Assembly: GCF_009176975.1 (NCBI RefSeq)
Contig: NZ_WEZG01000010.1
Coordinates: forward strand, 111,628-175,627
Source: Aureimonas psammosilenae
GTDB lineage: Bacteria > Pseudomonadota > Alphaproteobacteria > Rhizobiales > Rhizobiaceae
DNA: 64,000 bases
Direction: 5' to 3'
Shown here: piece after piece, positions 28,554 to 36,981 of the stretch
How positions within the stretch are numbered: position 1 is the stretch's first letter
Layout: every line of letters starts with the position of its first letter
Position numbers and translations under genes: made by a program
The notes under the pieces: model-generated
What the model was told of the DNA's origin: nothing
The model's input: the letters and a program-made list of their open reading frames with translations, nothing else
Databases searched by the model: none

Positions 28554-29642
28554 TCAGACGATGATTTCGGACAGTGCGACGGCGCGGCGCTCACGGATCG
28601 AGCGGTAGCCCGCCTCGACGAGGGCCATCGTGCGCACGTTGTCGGCGACGGAAAGGGCGGGTGGCTCGCCGGAAGCAAGCGCGTATTGCAGCTGTTCCAT
28701 CACCCCGATGAAGGCGTGCGGGAACCAGTGCGTGTCCCAGGCCGGCGTCACCCAGCGCCCGTCGGTCGTGCGCTTGGAAGCGTAGGTGAGCGTCGAGGGC
28801 TTGCCGTCCGGCCAGCCGATCGTGCCTTGCGCGACGCCGTCCGTCCCTTCGACGCGCCACTTGATGTAGATGTCGGATTCGAAGCCCTCCTCGCGCGGGC
28901 CCGACCAGACGTCCTCCATCGACACCGCAAGGACGCCGGAGAGGAAGCGCAGTGTCGAGACGACGATGCCGTCCTCGTGCGGGAAGCGCGTCCGCGGGTC
29001 CTGCCGCGCGGCGGTGAAGATGCTGTCCGGCTCGCCGAACAGGAAGCGCAGCGCGTCGAGATGGTGGACGCTCATATTGGCGAGCGTCAGCCGGTCGTAG
29101 TCTTCCAAGAACCCCTGCCAGTGCGGGATCGCGCGCATCTCGATCGTGGCGATCACGGTGTCGCCGAGTTCGCCGCGATCGAGGATCTCCTTCAGAACGC
29201 GCACCGACTGGTCGTAGCGCATGTTCTGGTTGACGGAGAGGATCTTCCCGGCCGCCTGCGCCTCGTCGCGCAGCGCCTTCGCCTCCTCCAGCGACAGGGC
29301 GAGCGGCTTCTGGGCAAGGATGCCCCGGATGTGCGGCTGCCTGAGCGCATGGCGAATCAGCGCCGGCTGGCGGTCGGGCGGGAATGCGAGGTCGACGATC
29401 TCGATCGAGGCATCCTCGATCAGAGCCTCCGGCGTGTCGTGGACGACCGGGATCTTCCAGCGCGCGGCGACCGCCTCGGCCTTGCCGCGCGTTCGCGAGG
29501 CGATGGCGCCGACGCGGAAGCCCGCGAGATCGTAGGCGGCGAGATGGCATTCCGCCATGATCATGCCGGCCCCGACGCAGCCGATGGTGAAGCCGCGCTC
29601 GCGCACCGTGACGTCGGGCGAGAAGCCCAGTGCGTCGGTCAT
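28554..29642 (-). CDS. Gfo/Idh/MocA family oxidoreductase
   Basis: 362 residues from 29642, where GGGAGGGGA precedes the ATG. A Rossmann start IGCVGAGMIMAECHLAAY is followed by AQKPLAL, the equivalent of the family EKP motif with Gln for Glu, and SVHHLDALRFLFG as the substrate-site His/Asp block. It oxidises or reduces a sugar or inositol-like substrate with NAD(P). It is the first gene of the SDR/DUF4432/isomerase operon. A paralogue at 48795-49856 shares the QKP change and the C-terminal WFPHAFIG block. Confidence 0.9.
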   Translation of the reverse strand: MTDALGFSPDVTVRERGFTIGCVGAGMIMAECHLAAYDLAGFRVGAIASRTRGKAEAVAARWKIPVVHDTPEALIEDASIEIVDLAFPPDRQPALIRHALRQPHIRGILAQKPLALSLEEAKALRDEAQAAGKILSVNQNMRYDQSVRVLKEILDRGELGDTVIATIEMRAIPHWQGFLEDYDRLTLANMSVHHLDALRFLFGEPDSIFTAARQDPRTRFPHEDGIVVSTLRFLSGVLAVSMEDVWSGPREEGFESDIYIKWRVEGTDGVAQGTIGWPDGKPSTLTYASKRTTDGRWVTPAWDTHWFPHAFIGVMEQLQYALASGEPPALSVADNVRTMALVEAGYRSIRERRAVALSEIIV

Positions 29643-29700
29643 GCATCCCCTCCCAAGGATATCGCGCGGCCTCCACCGCACGGACCAGATTGATGCGAAA

Positions 29701-29711
29701 TGATGTCATCA
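29701..29711. promoter_or_regulatory. Palindrome between the Gfo/Idh and LacI-type genes
   Basis: TGATGTCATCA is a perfect palindrome (5-1-5), flanked by TTGATG eleven bases upstream. It lies 59 bp before the Gfo/Idh start on the minus strand and 225 bp before the LacI-type regulator. It is a candidate operator for that regulator. Confidence 0.45.
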
Positions 29712-29744
29712 AGTCAATATAAAAACGTCATTGCGATGCATAAT

Positions 29745-29759
29745 ACCATCATCGATGGT
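29745..29759. promoter_or_regulatory. Second palindrome in the same divergent gap
   Basis: ACCATC and GATGGT separated by ATC form a 6-3-6 palindrome 34 bp from the first. Two palindromes in a 293-bp divergent gap next to a LacI-family gene suggest cooperative binding or autoregulation. Confidence 0.4.
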
Positions 29760-29935
29760 CCCCATGCTTCAAAACCTTGCGTGGACGCGAGATCTCGCGC
29801 TTGCAATAACGGGATGTTCGAGACGGCAGAAGATGATGGATATTGATGTGTTCTGAGGGGTAGACGCGGCGGGGCCGGCTGCGGCATCCTCCTTTGGCGG
29901 CGCGTTTCGTCCGCGCCGCCAACAGGCTCGTCCCG

Positions 29936-30973
29936 ATGTTCATGATCTCCCGCCGCCCTGCCGCCACACTCGCCGACGTCGCGCGGGATGCCGGCGTGTC
30001 GGCGGCGACGGTGGACCGGGTCATCAATGGGCGAGCAGGCGTCAAGGCACGCACGCGCGAGCACGTGCTCGGCGTTGCGCGACATCTCGGCTACGTGTCC
30101 GACGAGGGGCCGACCGCCGGCCGCGAAGGCGCCGCACGTCTGCCGCTCGACTTCGTGCTGCCGAGCGGCAGCAACAGCTTCATCGCCAATCTGGCCGACG
30201 CGCTCGCCGCTACCCGGCGGCCGGAGGCGGAGGTGCGTGTCCATCAGATGGAAGGCTTCGACCCGCAGGCGCTCAGCGCGCATCTGGAAGGCCTGGCGGA
30301 AACGAGCCGCGGCGTCGGCCTCGTCGGGCTCGACCATCCGGCCGTGCGCGAGGCGGTGCGCATGCTGGAGGCGGCGGGCGTGCCCGTGGTGACGCTCGTT
30401 TCCGACATCAGCCATGCCCCGCGCGCCGGCTATGTCGGCATCGACAACCGCGCGGCCGGGCGTCTCGCCGGCTACCTCCTCGGCCGCCTTCACGGGCAGC
30501 GTCCGGCAAGGATCGCGCTCTTTGCCGGATCCTTCGCCTATCGCGGGCACGAGGAGCGCGAGATGGGCTTTCGCCACATCCTCGCCGAAGAATTTCCGGA
30601 TTTCGAGATCGTCGCGCGCGCCGAGAGCCGCGACGACTGGGAGCGGTCCTATGCGGAGGCGACGCGCATCCTCAAGGAAACGCCCGATCTTGCCGGCATC
30701 TACAATATCGGCGCCGGCAACCGCGGCATCGCGCGGGCGCTGGAGGAGGCGGGCCGCGCGCGCTCCGTCCTTTTCGTCGGGCACGAAGTGACGGCGTTCT
30801 CGCGCCGCTTCCTCCTGTCGGGCACCATGGACGTCGCCATCGACCAGAATCCGCGCGTTGAGGCGCGCGAAGCGGTGGAACGGCTCATCCTGGCGGCCGG
30901 TGGGCAGCGGCAGTTCGCGAGCTTCCTCGTGCGTATGCAGGCGGTGTTTAAGGAGAACATCCCCGAAGGCTGA
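29936..30973 (+). CDS. LacI-family transcriptional regulator (TVDR type)
   Basis: About 345 residues. The N-terminal helix-turn-helix reads TLADVARDAGVSAATVDRV followed by the hinge INGRAGVKARTREHV; the variant TVDR (instead of TVSR) in the recognition helix is seen in a subgroup tied to sugar or inositol ABC systems. A periplasmic-binding-protein-like ligand domain (about 65-340) follows, with GIDNRAAGRLAGYLLG and a DVAIDQNP segment. It is divergent from the SDR operon and is most likely its regulator, acting on the palindromes in between. Confidence 0.9.
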   Translation: MFMISRRPAATLADVARDAGVSAATVDRVINGRAGVKARTREHVLGVARHLGYVSDEGPTAGREGAARLPLDFVLPSGSNSFIANLADALAATRRPEAEVRVHQMEGFDPQALSAHLEGLAETSRGVGLVGLDHPAVREAVRMLEAAGVPVVTLVSDISHAPRAGYVGIDNRAAGRLAGYLLGRLHGQRPARIALFAGSFAYRGHEEREMGFRHILAEEFPDFEIVARAESRDDWERSYAEATRILKETPDLAGIYNIGAGNRGIARALEEAGRARSVLFVGHEVTAFSRRFLLSGTMDVAIDQNPRVEAREAVERLILAAGGQRQFASFLVRMQAVFKENIPEG

Positions 30974-31056
30974 GGGCGCAAAGGGATGCGACGGCGCTTC
31001 GCGGAGAGCGACGCTCCACGGAGCGCGAAGGGGTGCAGGGCCGCAAGGCGGGGAGG

Positions 31057-32139
31057 ATGGTATTGGATCTTTATCTGGCGGTCGGTTCGGTGAACCGGGA
31101 AGCACCCTATTTCCAGAGCGCGCGGGGCGAGGGGCTGACGATTTTCGCGCTCGACGAGGAGAGCTTGACGGTGACGCGCGTCGCCGGCACCTCGACGATC
31201 GACAACCCGACCTTCCTCAGCGTCGACGCGCAAGGCACGATCTACGCCAATTCCGAGGTGTTCGGCTGGCACGAGGGGACAGTCAGCGCCTATCGCTTCG
31301 ACGGGCAGGCATTGTTCTATCTCAACAAGCAGCCGACGCTGGGCAGCATCGCCGCCCACAACACCATCAGCCGGGACGGGCGCTTCCTTCTCGTGGCGAA
31401 CTACGCGATGGGCGAAGGCGGCCCGGACAAGTCGCTCGCCGTTCTTCCCGTTCTCGATGAAGGCGGTCTCGGCGCGCCGGTCGCGAGCGTCGCCCATCCC
31501 GGTGCCGCGGGCCGCGTACCCGACCGGCAGGAGCGCTCGCACGCCCATTGCGTGATCGAGACGCCGGAAGGCGGGGCGGTGCTCGTCGCCGATCTCGGCC
31601 TCGACACCGTGCTCCTTTACCGCCTTGGCGCCGAGGGCGCGCTGTCGCTGGCCGGGTCCGTGGAACTGCCGCCCGGCGCCGGGCCGCGCCATATCGCCCA
31701 GTCGCGCGACGGACGTTTCGCCTATGTCACCAACGAACTCGACTCCACCGTCTCCGTGATCGAGCGGCAGGGCGAGGCGCTCACCCTCGTCCAGACAGTG
31801 CCGGCCGTGCCGTTGGGGATCGAGAGCCACGGCGCGGATATCCATCTCGCGCCGGACGGGCGCTTCCTCTACACGTCCAATCGCGGGCACGACAGCCTCG
31901 CCGTCTTCGTGGTGGATGCCGAGACCGGGCGCTTGGAGCCGCGTGGGCAGGTGCCCTCCGGCGGCCGGACGCCGCGCAACTTCGCCCTCTCGCCGGACGG
32001 ACGCCTCGTTCTTATGGCCAACCAGAACAGCGACGAGATCGCGATCTTCCGCCGCGACGAGGTGGCGGGGACCTTGCGCGACAGCGGCCGGCGCATCGCG
32101 ATCGGCAGTCCGGTCTGCGTGCGCCCCTTCCGCCTGTGA
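31057..32139 (+). CDS. Lactonase family protein (6-phosphogluconolactonase type beta-propeller)
   Basis: About 360 residues with repeated propeller strands such as HNTISRDGRFLLVANY, PRHIAQSRDGRFAYVTNEL, IHLAPDGRFLYTSNRG and NFALSPDGRLVLMANQ, typical of the lactonase family with a seven-bladed fold. It would hydrolyse a sugar lactone produced by one of the dehydrogenases. GGGGAGG lies directly against the ATG at 31057, so the TTG at 31063 with six bases of spacing may be the true start. It overlaps the next regulator gene by GTGA. Confidence 0.87.
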   Translation: MVLDLYLAVGSVNREAPYFQSARGEGLTIFALDEESLTVTRVAGTSTIDNPTFLSVDAQGTIYANSEVFGWHEGTVSAYRFDGQALFYLNKQPTLGSIAAHNTISRDGRFLLVANYAMGEGGPDKSLAVLPVLDEGGLGAPVASVAHPGAAGRVPDRQERSHAHCVIETPEGGAVLVADLGLDTVLLYRLGAEGALSLAGSVELPPGAGPRHIAQSRDGRFAYVTNELDSTVSVIERQGEALTLVQTVPAVPLGIESHGADIHLAPDGRFLYTSNRGHDSLAVFVVDAETGRLEPRGQVPSGGRTPRNFALSPDGRLVLMANQNSDEIAIFRRDEVAGTLRDSGRRIAIGSPVCVRPFRL

Positions 32140-33185
32140 GCGAGGCAGCGTCGCCTTCCGTTCGCAAGGCGCGGCGCAAGGGCTCGGCCGTCACCATGGC
32201 CGAGGTCGCCGCCGCCGCCGGCGTTTCCATGCAGACGGTCTCGCGGGCGCTGCGGGCGCCGGGGACGGTGACGGCGGAAACGCGCCAAGCGATCGAGGCG
32301 GCGATCGAGAAGACGCACTATGTCCAGAATCTGGCGGCGAGCCATCTCGCTTCCGCGCGCAGCAACACGGTCGCCGCGATCATCCCGACGCTTTCCGCGT
32401 CGGTCTTCGCCGAAACGATCCAGCACTTCTCGCAGGTGCTGAACGCCGCGAACTACCAGATCTTCCTCGGCAACACCGACTACCGGCCGGACCGGGAGGA
32501 GGCGGTGGTGCGCAGCCTCCTCGGGCGCCGGCCGGACGGGGTTTTCGTGATCGGCACGCAGCACACGCGCGCCTGCACCGGACTGCTCCGCCGCGCCGGC
32601 ATCCCTGTTGTCGAGGGCTGGGACCAGACGCGCCGGCCAATCGACGGGCTCGTCGGCTTCTCCAACGAGGCGGCGATCGCGGCGATGGCCAAGCATCTGG
32701 CGGATACGGGCCGGCGGCGCATCGTCTTTGCGGGAGTCCTGCGCCGGGGCGACGCGCGCGCGGCCGAGCGGCGGGATGGGTTCCTGGCCGCGATGGCAAC
32801 GCTGTTTCCCGGCGAGGCTCCGCGTCTTTGCATCGCCGCCGACCTGCCGCTGGCGATGGAATCCGGCGCGTGCCTTCTGGAGCGTGTCCGGGCCGAGCAC
32901 GTGGACGCCGACGCCGTGATGTTCTCGAGCGACGTCATCGCTGCCGGCGCGCTCCTCGCCGCCGGGCGGCAGGGGATCGCGGTGCCGGGCGAGATCGCGA
33001 TCACCGGCTTCGGCGACTTTGAGCTCGCCCGCCACCTCAACCCGGCGCTGACGACGGTCGCCGTCCCCGCCGCGACCATCGGGCGCGAGGCCGGGCGCCT
33101 CCTCCTCGAAGGCATGAGCGGGCGCCCGCTAGCCGACAAGCGCATCGATGTCGGCTTCCGCCTCATGATTCGGGACAGCGCTTAA
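32136..33185 (+). CDS. LacI/GntR-type transcriptional regulator (TVSR type)
   Basis: 349 residues, GTG start overlapping the lactonase stop. A basic leader precedes the HTH TMAEVAAAAGVSMQTVSRAL and the hinge region YVQNLAASHLASARS. The ligand domain follows, with FLGNTDYRPDREEAVV and TGFGDFELARHLNPALTTV as in gluconate-type LacI regulators. Its recognition helix type fits operators with a central AGCGCT, which occur at 39121 and 39156. Its 3' end overlaps the convergent M24 gene by 4 bp. Confidence 0.9.
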   Translation: MSEAASPSVRKARRKGSAVTMAEVAAAAGVSMQTVSRALRAPGTVTAETRQAIEAAIEKTHYVQNLAASHLASARSNTVAAIIPTLSASVFAETIQHFSQVLNAANYQIFLGNTDYRPDREEAVVRSLLGRRPDGVFVIGTQHTRACTGLLRRAGIPVVEGWDQTRRPIDGLVGFSNEAAIAAMAKHLADTGRRRIVFAGVLRRGDARAAERRDGFLAAMATLFPGEAPRLCIAADLPLAMESGACLLERVRAEHVDADAVMFSSDVIAAGALLAAGRQGIAVPGEIAITGFGDFELARHLNPALTTVAVPAATIGREAGRLLLEGMSGRPLADKRIDVGFRLMIRDSA

Positions 33186-34291
33186 ACGTCCGGCTGGTGC
33201 GGGAAGTCCGTCATCACCGCGCAGCCCGTCGCAGTGACATGCAGCATGTGCTCCAGCCGCACGCCGCCAATTGCGGGATCGAAGGCCTGTGGCTCGACCA
33301 TCAGCACCATGCCTTCGCGCAAGGCAGCGCGCTCGTGCCCGACGAGGCGCGGCCATTCGTGGACGCCGCTGCCGATCGAATGGCCGGAATGGTGGGCGTA
33401 GCCGTAGCCGTGCCGCGCGACATGGGCCTGCAGGAGGGCGTCGAGATCGCCGGCGACGAGGCCTGGGCGAAGGGTCGCGATGGCGAGGTCCAGCGCCGTC
33501 TTCGCCGCATCGAAGAGCCTGCGGAAGGCCGGCGACGCGCCGCCGAGCATTGCGGACGCGCAACTGTCGCCCCAGGTGCCTGCGACGCGCGGGGCAAGAT
33601 CGCAGATGATCGGATCTCCCATTGCCAGCCGCCGGTTGCCCGGCCAGCCCATGAAGGCCGAAGTGCGCTCGGTCCCCGAGACGAGGTCGCCGGTGACGGG
33701 CAGGCGCGCGCCGGCCCGCGTTTCCATTGCGAGGCGGATGTCGGCGAAGATTTCCAGCTCGCTCCGGCCCGCGCGCGCGGCGGCGAGGAAGGCGCGCTGG
33801 CCGGCGGAGGCGGTGAGCGCTGCTTCGCGAAGCGCCATGATCTCCGCCGCCGTCTTCACGGCGCGCGCCTCGCGCAGATGCGGGTCGATCGGGATCGGCT
33901 CCTGCAATCCGAGGAGGTCGCGAAGGGCGAAGGGGAAGCTTTCCTCCACCGCGATCCGGCCGCCGAAGCCCATGTCCCGCGCGAGTGTCGAGGTTGCCGC
34001 GCGGTAGTTGGCCGGGATATCGGCGGGCGCCATGTGGGAGAATCCGACATAAGAGACGACGCGCGCGGCCCAGCTTGGCGTTCCGGCTTCGAGGTTGGTG
34101 ACGAGGAGGCCGCAGGCCCCGTCGGCACCGACCATCGCGACGGCCGGGCCGCCGGAAAAGGGCGAGGGGCCGGCTTCAATCGGAACGACGTGGCCGGTGG
34201 CGTAGGCGACCGCGTCCGGGCTCGTCAGGACCGCCCAGTCTGCCCCGGCGGCCCGGACCGCGGCGGCGGTTCGCTGGAGGCGCTCGTCCAT
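33182..34291 (-). CDS. M24 family metallopeptidase-like protein (Xaa-Pro peptidase fold)
   Basis: 369 residues: an N-terminal creatinase-like domain (about 1-140) and a pita-bread M24 domain (about 150-369). Metal-ligand blocks visible are ICDLAPRVAGTWGDSCAS (two Asp), HHSGHSIG (His), VEPQAFDP (Glu) and GVRLEHMLHV (Glu). These suggest an intact dinuclear site. M24 proteins in sugar importer operons sometimes act on C-N bonds other than peptide bonds; the substrate is unknown. It is the last gene of the minus-strand CUT2-type importer operon and lies 13 bp after the permease stop. Confidence 0.87.
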   Translation of the reverse strand: MDERLQRTAAAVRAAGADWAVLTSPDAVAYATGHVVPIEAGPSPFSGGPAVAMVGADGACGLLVTNLEAGTPSWAARVVSYVGFSHMAPADIPANYRAATSTLARDMGFGGRIAVEESFPFALRDLLGLQEPIPIDPHLREARAVKTAAEIMALREAALTASAGQRAFLAAARAGRSELEIFADIRLAMETRAGARLPVTGDLVSGTERTSAFMGWPGNRRLAMGDPIICDLAPRVAGTWGDSCASAMLGGASPAFRRLFDAAKTALDLAIATLRPGLVAGDLDALLQAHVARHGYGYAHHSGHSIGSGVHEWPRLVGHERAALREGMVLMVEPQAFDPAIGGVRLEHMLHVTATGCAVMTDFPHQPDV

Positions 34292-34304
34292 GGGTCGGCT
34301 TCCT

Positions 34305-35264
34305 TCAGATCAGGTTGCGGATGTGCTGGTCGCGGCCGTAGACGGCGACGAGCCCGAGGATCAGGAGGCCGAGCGCGGCCTGGACGTTCGCTTCCGACAG
34401 GCCGAGGCCGATGAGGATGGTGCGCAATTCCACCAGCACCACGGCGCCCGCGACCGTGCCGACATAGCCACCGCGTCCGCCGACAAGCGCCGTGCCGCCG
34501 ATCACGACGGCCGAGACTGTCTGGAACAAGTAGGGCGCACCGACGCCAGCGCTGGAGGAACCGGTGAAGCCGAGAAGGAGGATCCCGGCCAACGCCGCGA
34601 AGACCGCGCTGAGGGCGAAGGTCGTTGCCCAGGTTGCAACCGGGCGCACCAGCGCAAGCTCTGCAGCCTTGGGGTTCGAGCCGAGGGCGAAGAGCTTGCG
34701 CCCGTAGATCGTGCGCCGGAGCGTGAAGAGCGTGGCGAGCGCGAGAAGTGCTGTGAAGGGCACGAGCGGTGGAAAGGGCAGCGGGCCGACCGAGCCGCCG
34801 AGCGAGACGAACCCGTTCACGAAGGGCGGGGCCGAGCCGGTCGGCAGGCCGCGCGTCCAGATCTGCACCAGCGCCTGCACCATCGTGCCGATCCCGAGCG
34901 TCACGATCAGCGGATGGATCGAGAGCGCAGCGGACAGCGTGCCGGAGACCGCGCCGATCAGGCCGGCGCAGCCGATCACGATCGCGAAGGCGAGCGGGGC
35001 CGGTATGCCTTCGCCGTAGAGGCTCGCGAAGACGACGTTGGCGAAGCCGATCACGAAGGGGATCGAGAGGTCGATGCCGCCGAGAATCATCACCAGCGTC
35101 TGGCCGAGCGCGGCGATGGCCAGCAATGCTGCGAGGATCAGGGTGGCGCGCACGGAAAAGAGGCTGGCGAAGCCCGGAATCATCACCGCTCCAGCCGCGA
35201 AGACGAGAACGGCGCCCGCGACCGCGACCAGCGCGCGGTTGCCGGTGAGCGAGGAGGCGGTCAT
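34305..35264 (-). CDS. Ribose-type (CUT2) ABC transporter permease 1
   Basis: 319 residues with eight to ten hydrophobic spans, of the BPD_transp_2 family used by ribose, xylose and inositol importers. Family blocks are LVMILGGIDLSIPFVIGFAN (the GxDLS motif), HPLIVTLGIGTM and VIGGTALVGGRGGYVGTVAG. Its start overlaps the stop of the second permease by ATGA. It is followed by the M24 gene. Confidence 0.92.
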   Translation of the reverse strand: MTASSLTGNRALVAVAGAVLVFAAGAVMIPGFASLFSVRATLILAALLAIAALGQTLVMILGGIDLSIPFVIGFANVVFASLYGEGIPAPLAFAIVIGCAGLIGAVSGTLSAALSIHPLIVTLGIGTMVQALVQIWTRGLPTGSAPPFVNGFVSLGGSVGPLPFPPLVPFTALLALATLFTLRRTIYGRKLFALGSNPKAAELALVRPVATWATTFALSAVFAALAGILLLGFTGSSSAGVGAPYLFQTVSAVVIGGTALVGGRGGYVGTVAGAVVLVELRTILIGLGLSEANVQAALGLLILGLVAVYGRDQHIRNLI

Positions 35265-36220
35265 GCCGCAGCCCTCCGCCGGGCGAGGCGCCGTTTCAGC
35301 TTTTCCGAGTTCAGGCAGACGGCAAGGACGAGCACGGCGCCGTAGGTCATCTGCAGCACGAAGGTCGAGACGTTGAAGCTCGTCAGAACGCTCTGGAGCA
35401 GGAAGATGTCGGCCGCGCCGAGAAAGGCGGCGACCAGTCCGCCGACGCCGCCGGCAAGGCCGACGCCGCCGAGCGCCGCCGCCGCGATCGCGATCAGCGT
35501 GTAGCCCGGCCCGATATTGGGATCGCCCGAGCCGATGAGGGCCGTCAGCGACAGGGCGGCGAGGCCGGCAAAGAGGCCGGCGAGGAGATAGGCCGTAAAG
35601 CGTACGCGCGGCACGTCGATCCCGGCCGTGTAGGCCGCGCGGTCGTCGCTGCCTGTCGCCATCAGGAGGTCGTGGAAGGGAAGGCGGCGAAGGACGAGCC
35701 AGAGAAGCACCGCCGCCCCGACCGGAAGGACCGACAAGGGCCCGGCGAGCGCGCGCAGCCAGTCCGGCACGCTGCCGGCGGGCGAGGGGAGGACCGTGAG
35801 GGCGAGGCCGGAATAAACGAGATAGGTGCCGAGCGTCGCGACGATCGGCTGGATGCGCAGGATCGCGGCGAGGAAGCCGTTCAGTGCGCCGGAAAGGAGG
35901 CCGAGAAGGAGCGCGGCCGGCACGATCGCGAGCGGCGACTGAAGGCCGGCCCCGAGGATCAGCCCCTTGACGATCAGGACGTTGACGAGCCCGATCAGCG
36001 GACCGACCGAGACGTCGATCGAGCCTCGGCCCGCAAGGAAGGGCAGCGTCACGGCGAGTGAGGTGAGGAGAAGCGGCGCGGCGAGACCAAGGACGGAGCC
36101 CCAGTTCGACGGCGCGAAGCGCGCGGGGTTCAGCACGGCGTTCGCGACGAGGAGGAGGACGAAGAGGAGGGCGGCGAGGCGCGTGTCCTCGCGACCGCGA
36201 AACAGGCGCGACAGGCTCAC
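35261..36220 (-). CDS. Ribose-type (CUT2) ABC transporter permease 2
   Basis: 319 residues, GTG start overlapping the upstream ATPase stop. Same family as its neighbour: FLAGRGSIDVSVGPLIGLVN, QPIVATLGTYLVYSGLAL and AAAALGGVGLAGGVGG. The pair probably forms a heterodimeric channel. The operon order (binding protein, two ATPase halves, two permeases, M24) is read on the minus strand from 39031. Confidence 0.92.
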   Translation of the reverse strand: MSLSRLFRGREDTRLAALLFVLLLVANAVLNPARFAPSNWGSVLGLAAPLLLTSLAVTLPFLAGRGSIDVSVGPLIGLVNVLIVKGLILGAGLQSPLAIVPAALLLGLLSGALNGFLAAILRIQPIVATLGTYLVYSGLALTVLPSPAGSVPDWLRALAGPLSVLPVGAAVLLWLVLRRLPFHDLLMATGSDDRAAYTAGIDVPRVRFTAYLLAGLFAGLAALSLTALIGSGDPNIGPGYTLIAIAAAALGGVGLAGGVGGLVAAFLGAADIFLLQSVLTSFNVSTFVLQMTYGAVLVLAVCLNSEKLKRRLARRRAAA

Positions 36221-36981
36221 GGCGTGGGGCTCCCTTGCGCAAACATCGCGGCGATGACGCCGTTCATGGTCATGTCCTTCTTCTCGATCACGGCGGTCTC
36301 GGAAAAATCGTGGAAGATCCGGACGCGGTCGCAGACCTGCAGAATCTCTTCGATCTCGGTGGAAAGCACCACGAGGGCGATGTTCTTCTCGCGTGCCAGA
36401 TCGCGGAAGGCGGCATAGAATTTCAGCCGCGTCGCGAGGTCGACGCCGCGCGTCGGGTCGTTGAGGAGCATCACGCGCGGCTCGAGCGCCAGGAGCCGGG
36501 CGAGCAGCACCTTCTGCTGGTTGCCGCCCGAAAGCGCCGAAATCGGCGCGCCGGGGCCGGGATGGCGAATGGAGAGGAATTCGGTGTAGCGCGCGAGCGC
36601 TTCGCGCTGGCGCTTGCGGTCGAGGATCCCGGCGATCGAGAAGCGCCGCATGGAGGGCAGGCCGAAGTTGTCCAGCACCGGGAGGACGGGGAAGATGCCC
36701 GTCGCCCGCCGGTCGCGCGGAAGATAAACGACGCCGTGGCGGGCGGCGGCATGATGGTCGGCATAGGCGGCCAAGCCCCGGTCGGCGTTCTGGACCGCGA
36801 TGCGCCCGCCGCCCGTCTTGCGAAGCCCGGCGAGCGTCAGGAGGAACTCCTCCTGCCCATGCCCTTCGAGCCCGGCGAAGCCGACGATCTCGCCGGCCAG
36901 AAGGGCGCCGGAGAGCGGGGCGCGACCGGGCGCGAGGACGACGTTCTCGTAGACAAGCACTTCGCGCGCGTCAGGCGACAT
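36217..36981 (-). CDS. CUT2 ATPase, C-terminal half encoded separately
   Basis: 254 residues matching the second nucleotide-binding domain of RbsA-type ATPases. The P-loop position is degenerate (GLEGHGQEE), as normal for that half. The signature LSGGNQQKVLLARLL and Walker B-like VMLLNDPTRGVDL are intact. It begins MSPDAREVLVYENVV, corresponding to the linker before domain 2. Its ATG lies inside the end of the N-half gene, an 11-bp overlap, so translation is coupled. Most homologues carry both halves in one chain of about 500 residues. Confidence 0.9.
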   Translation of the reverse strand: MSPDAREVLVYENVVLAPGRAPLSGALLAGEIVGFAGLEGHGQEEFLLTLAGLRKTGGGRIAVQNADRGLAAYADHHAAARHGVVYLPRDRRATGIFPVLPVLDNFGLPSMRRFSIAGILDRKRQREALARYTEFLSIRHPGPGAPISALSGGNQQKVLLARLLALEPRVMLLNDPTRGVDLATRLKFYAAFRDLAREKNIALVVLSTEIEEILQVCDRVRIFHDFSETAVIEKKDMTMNGVIAAMFAQGSPTP

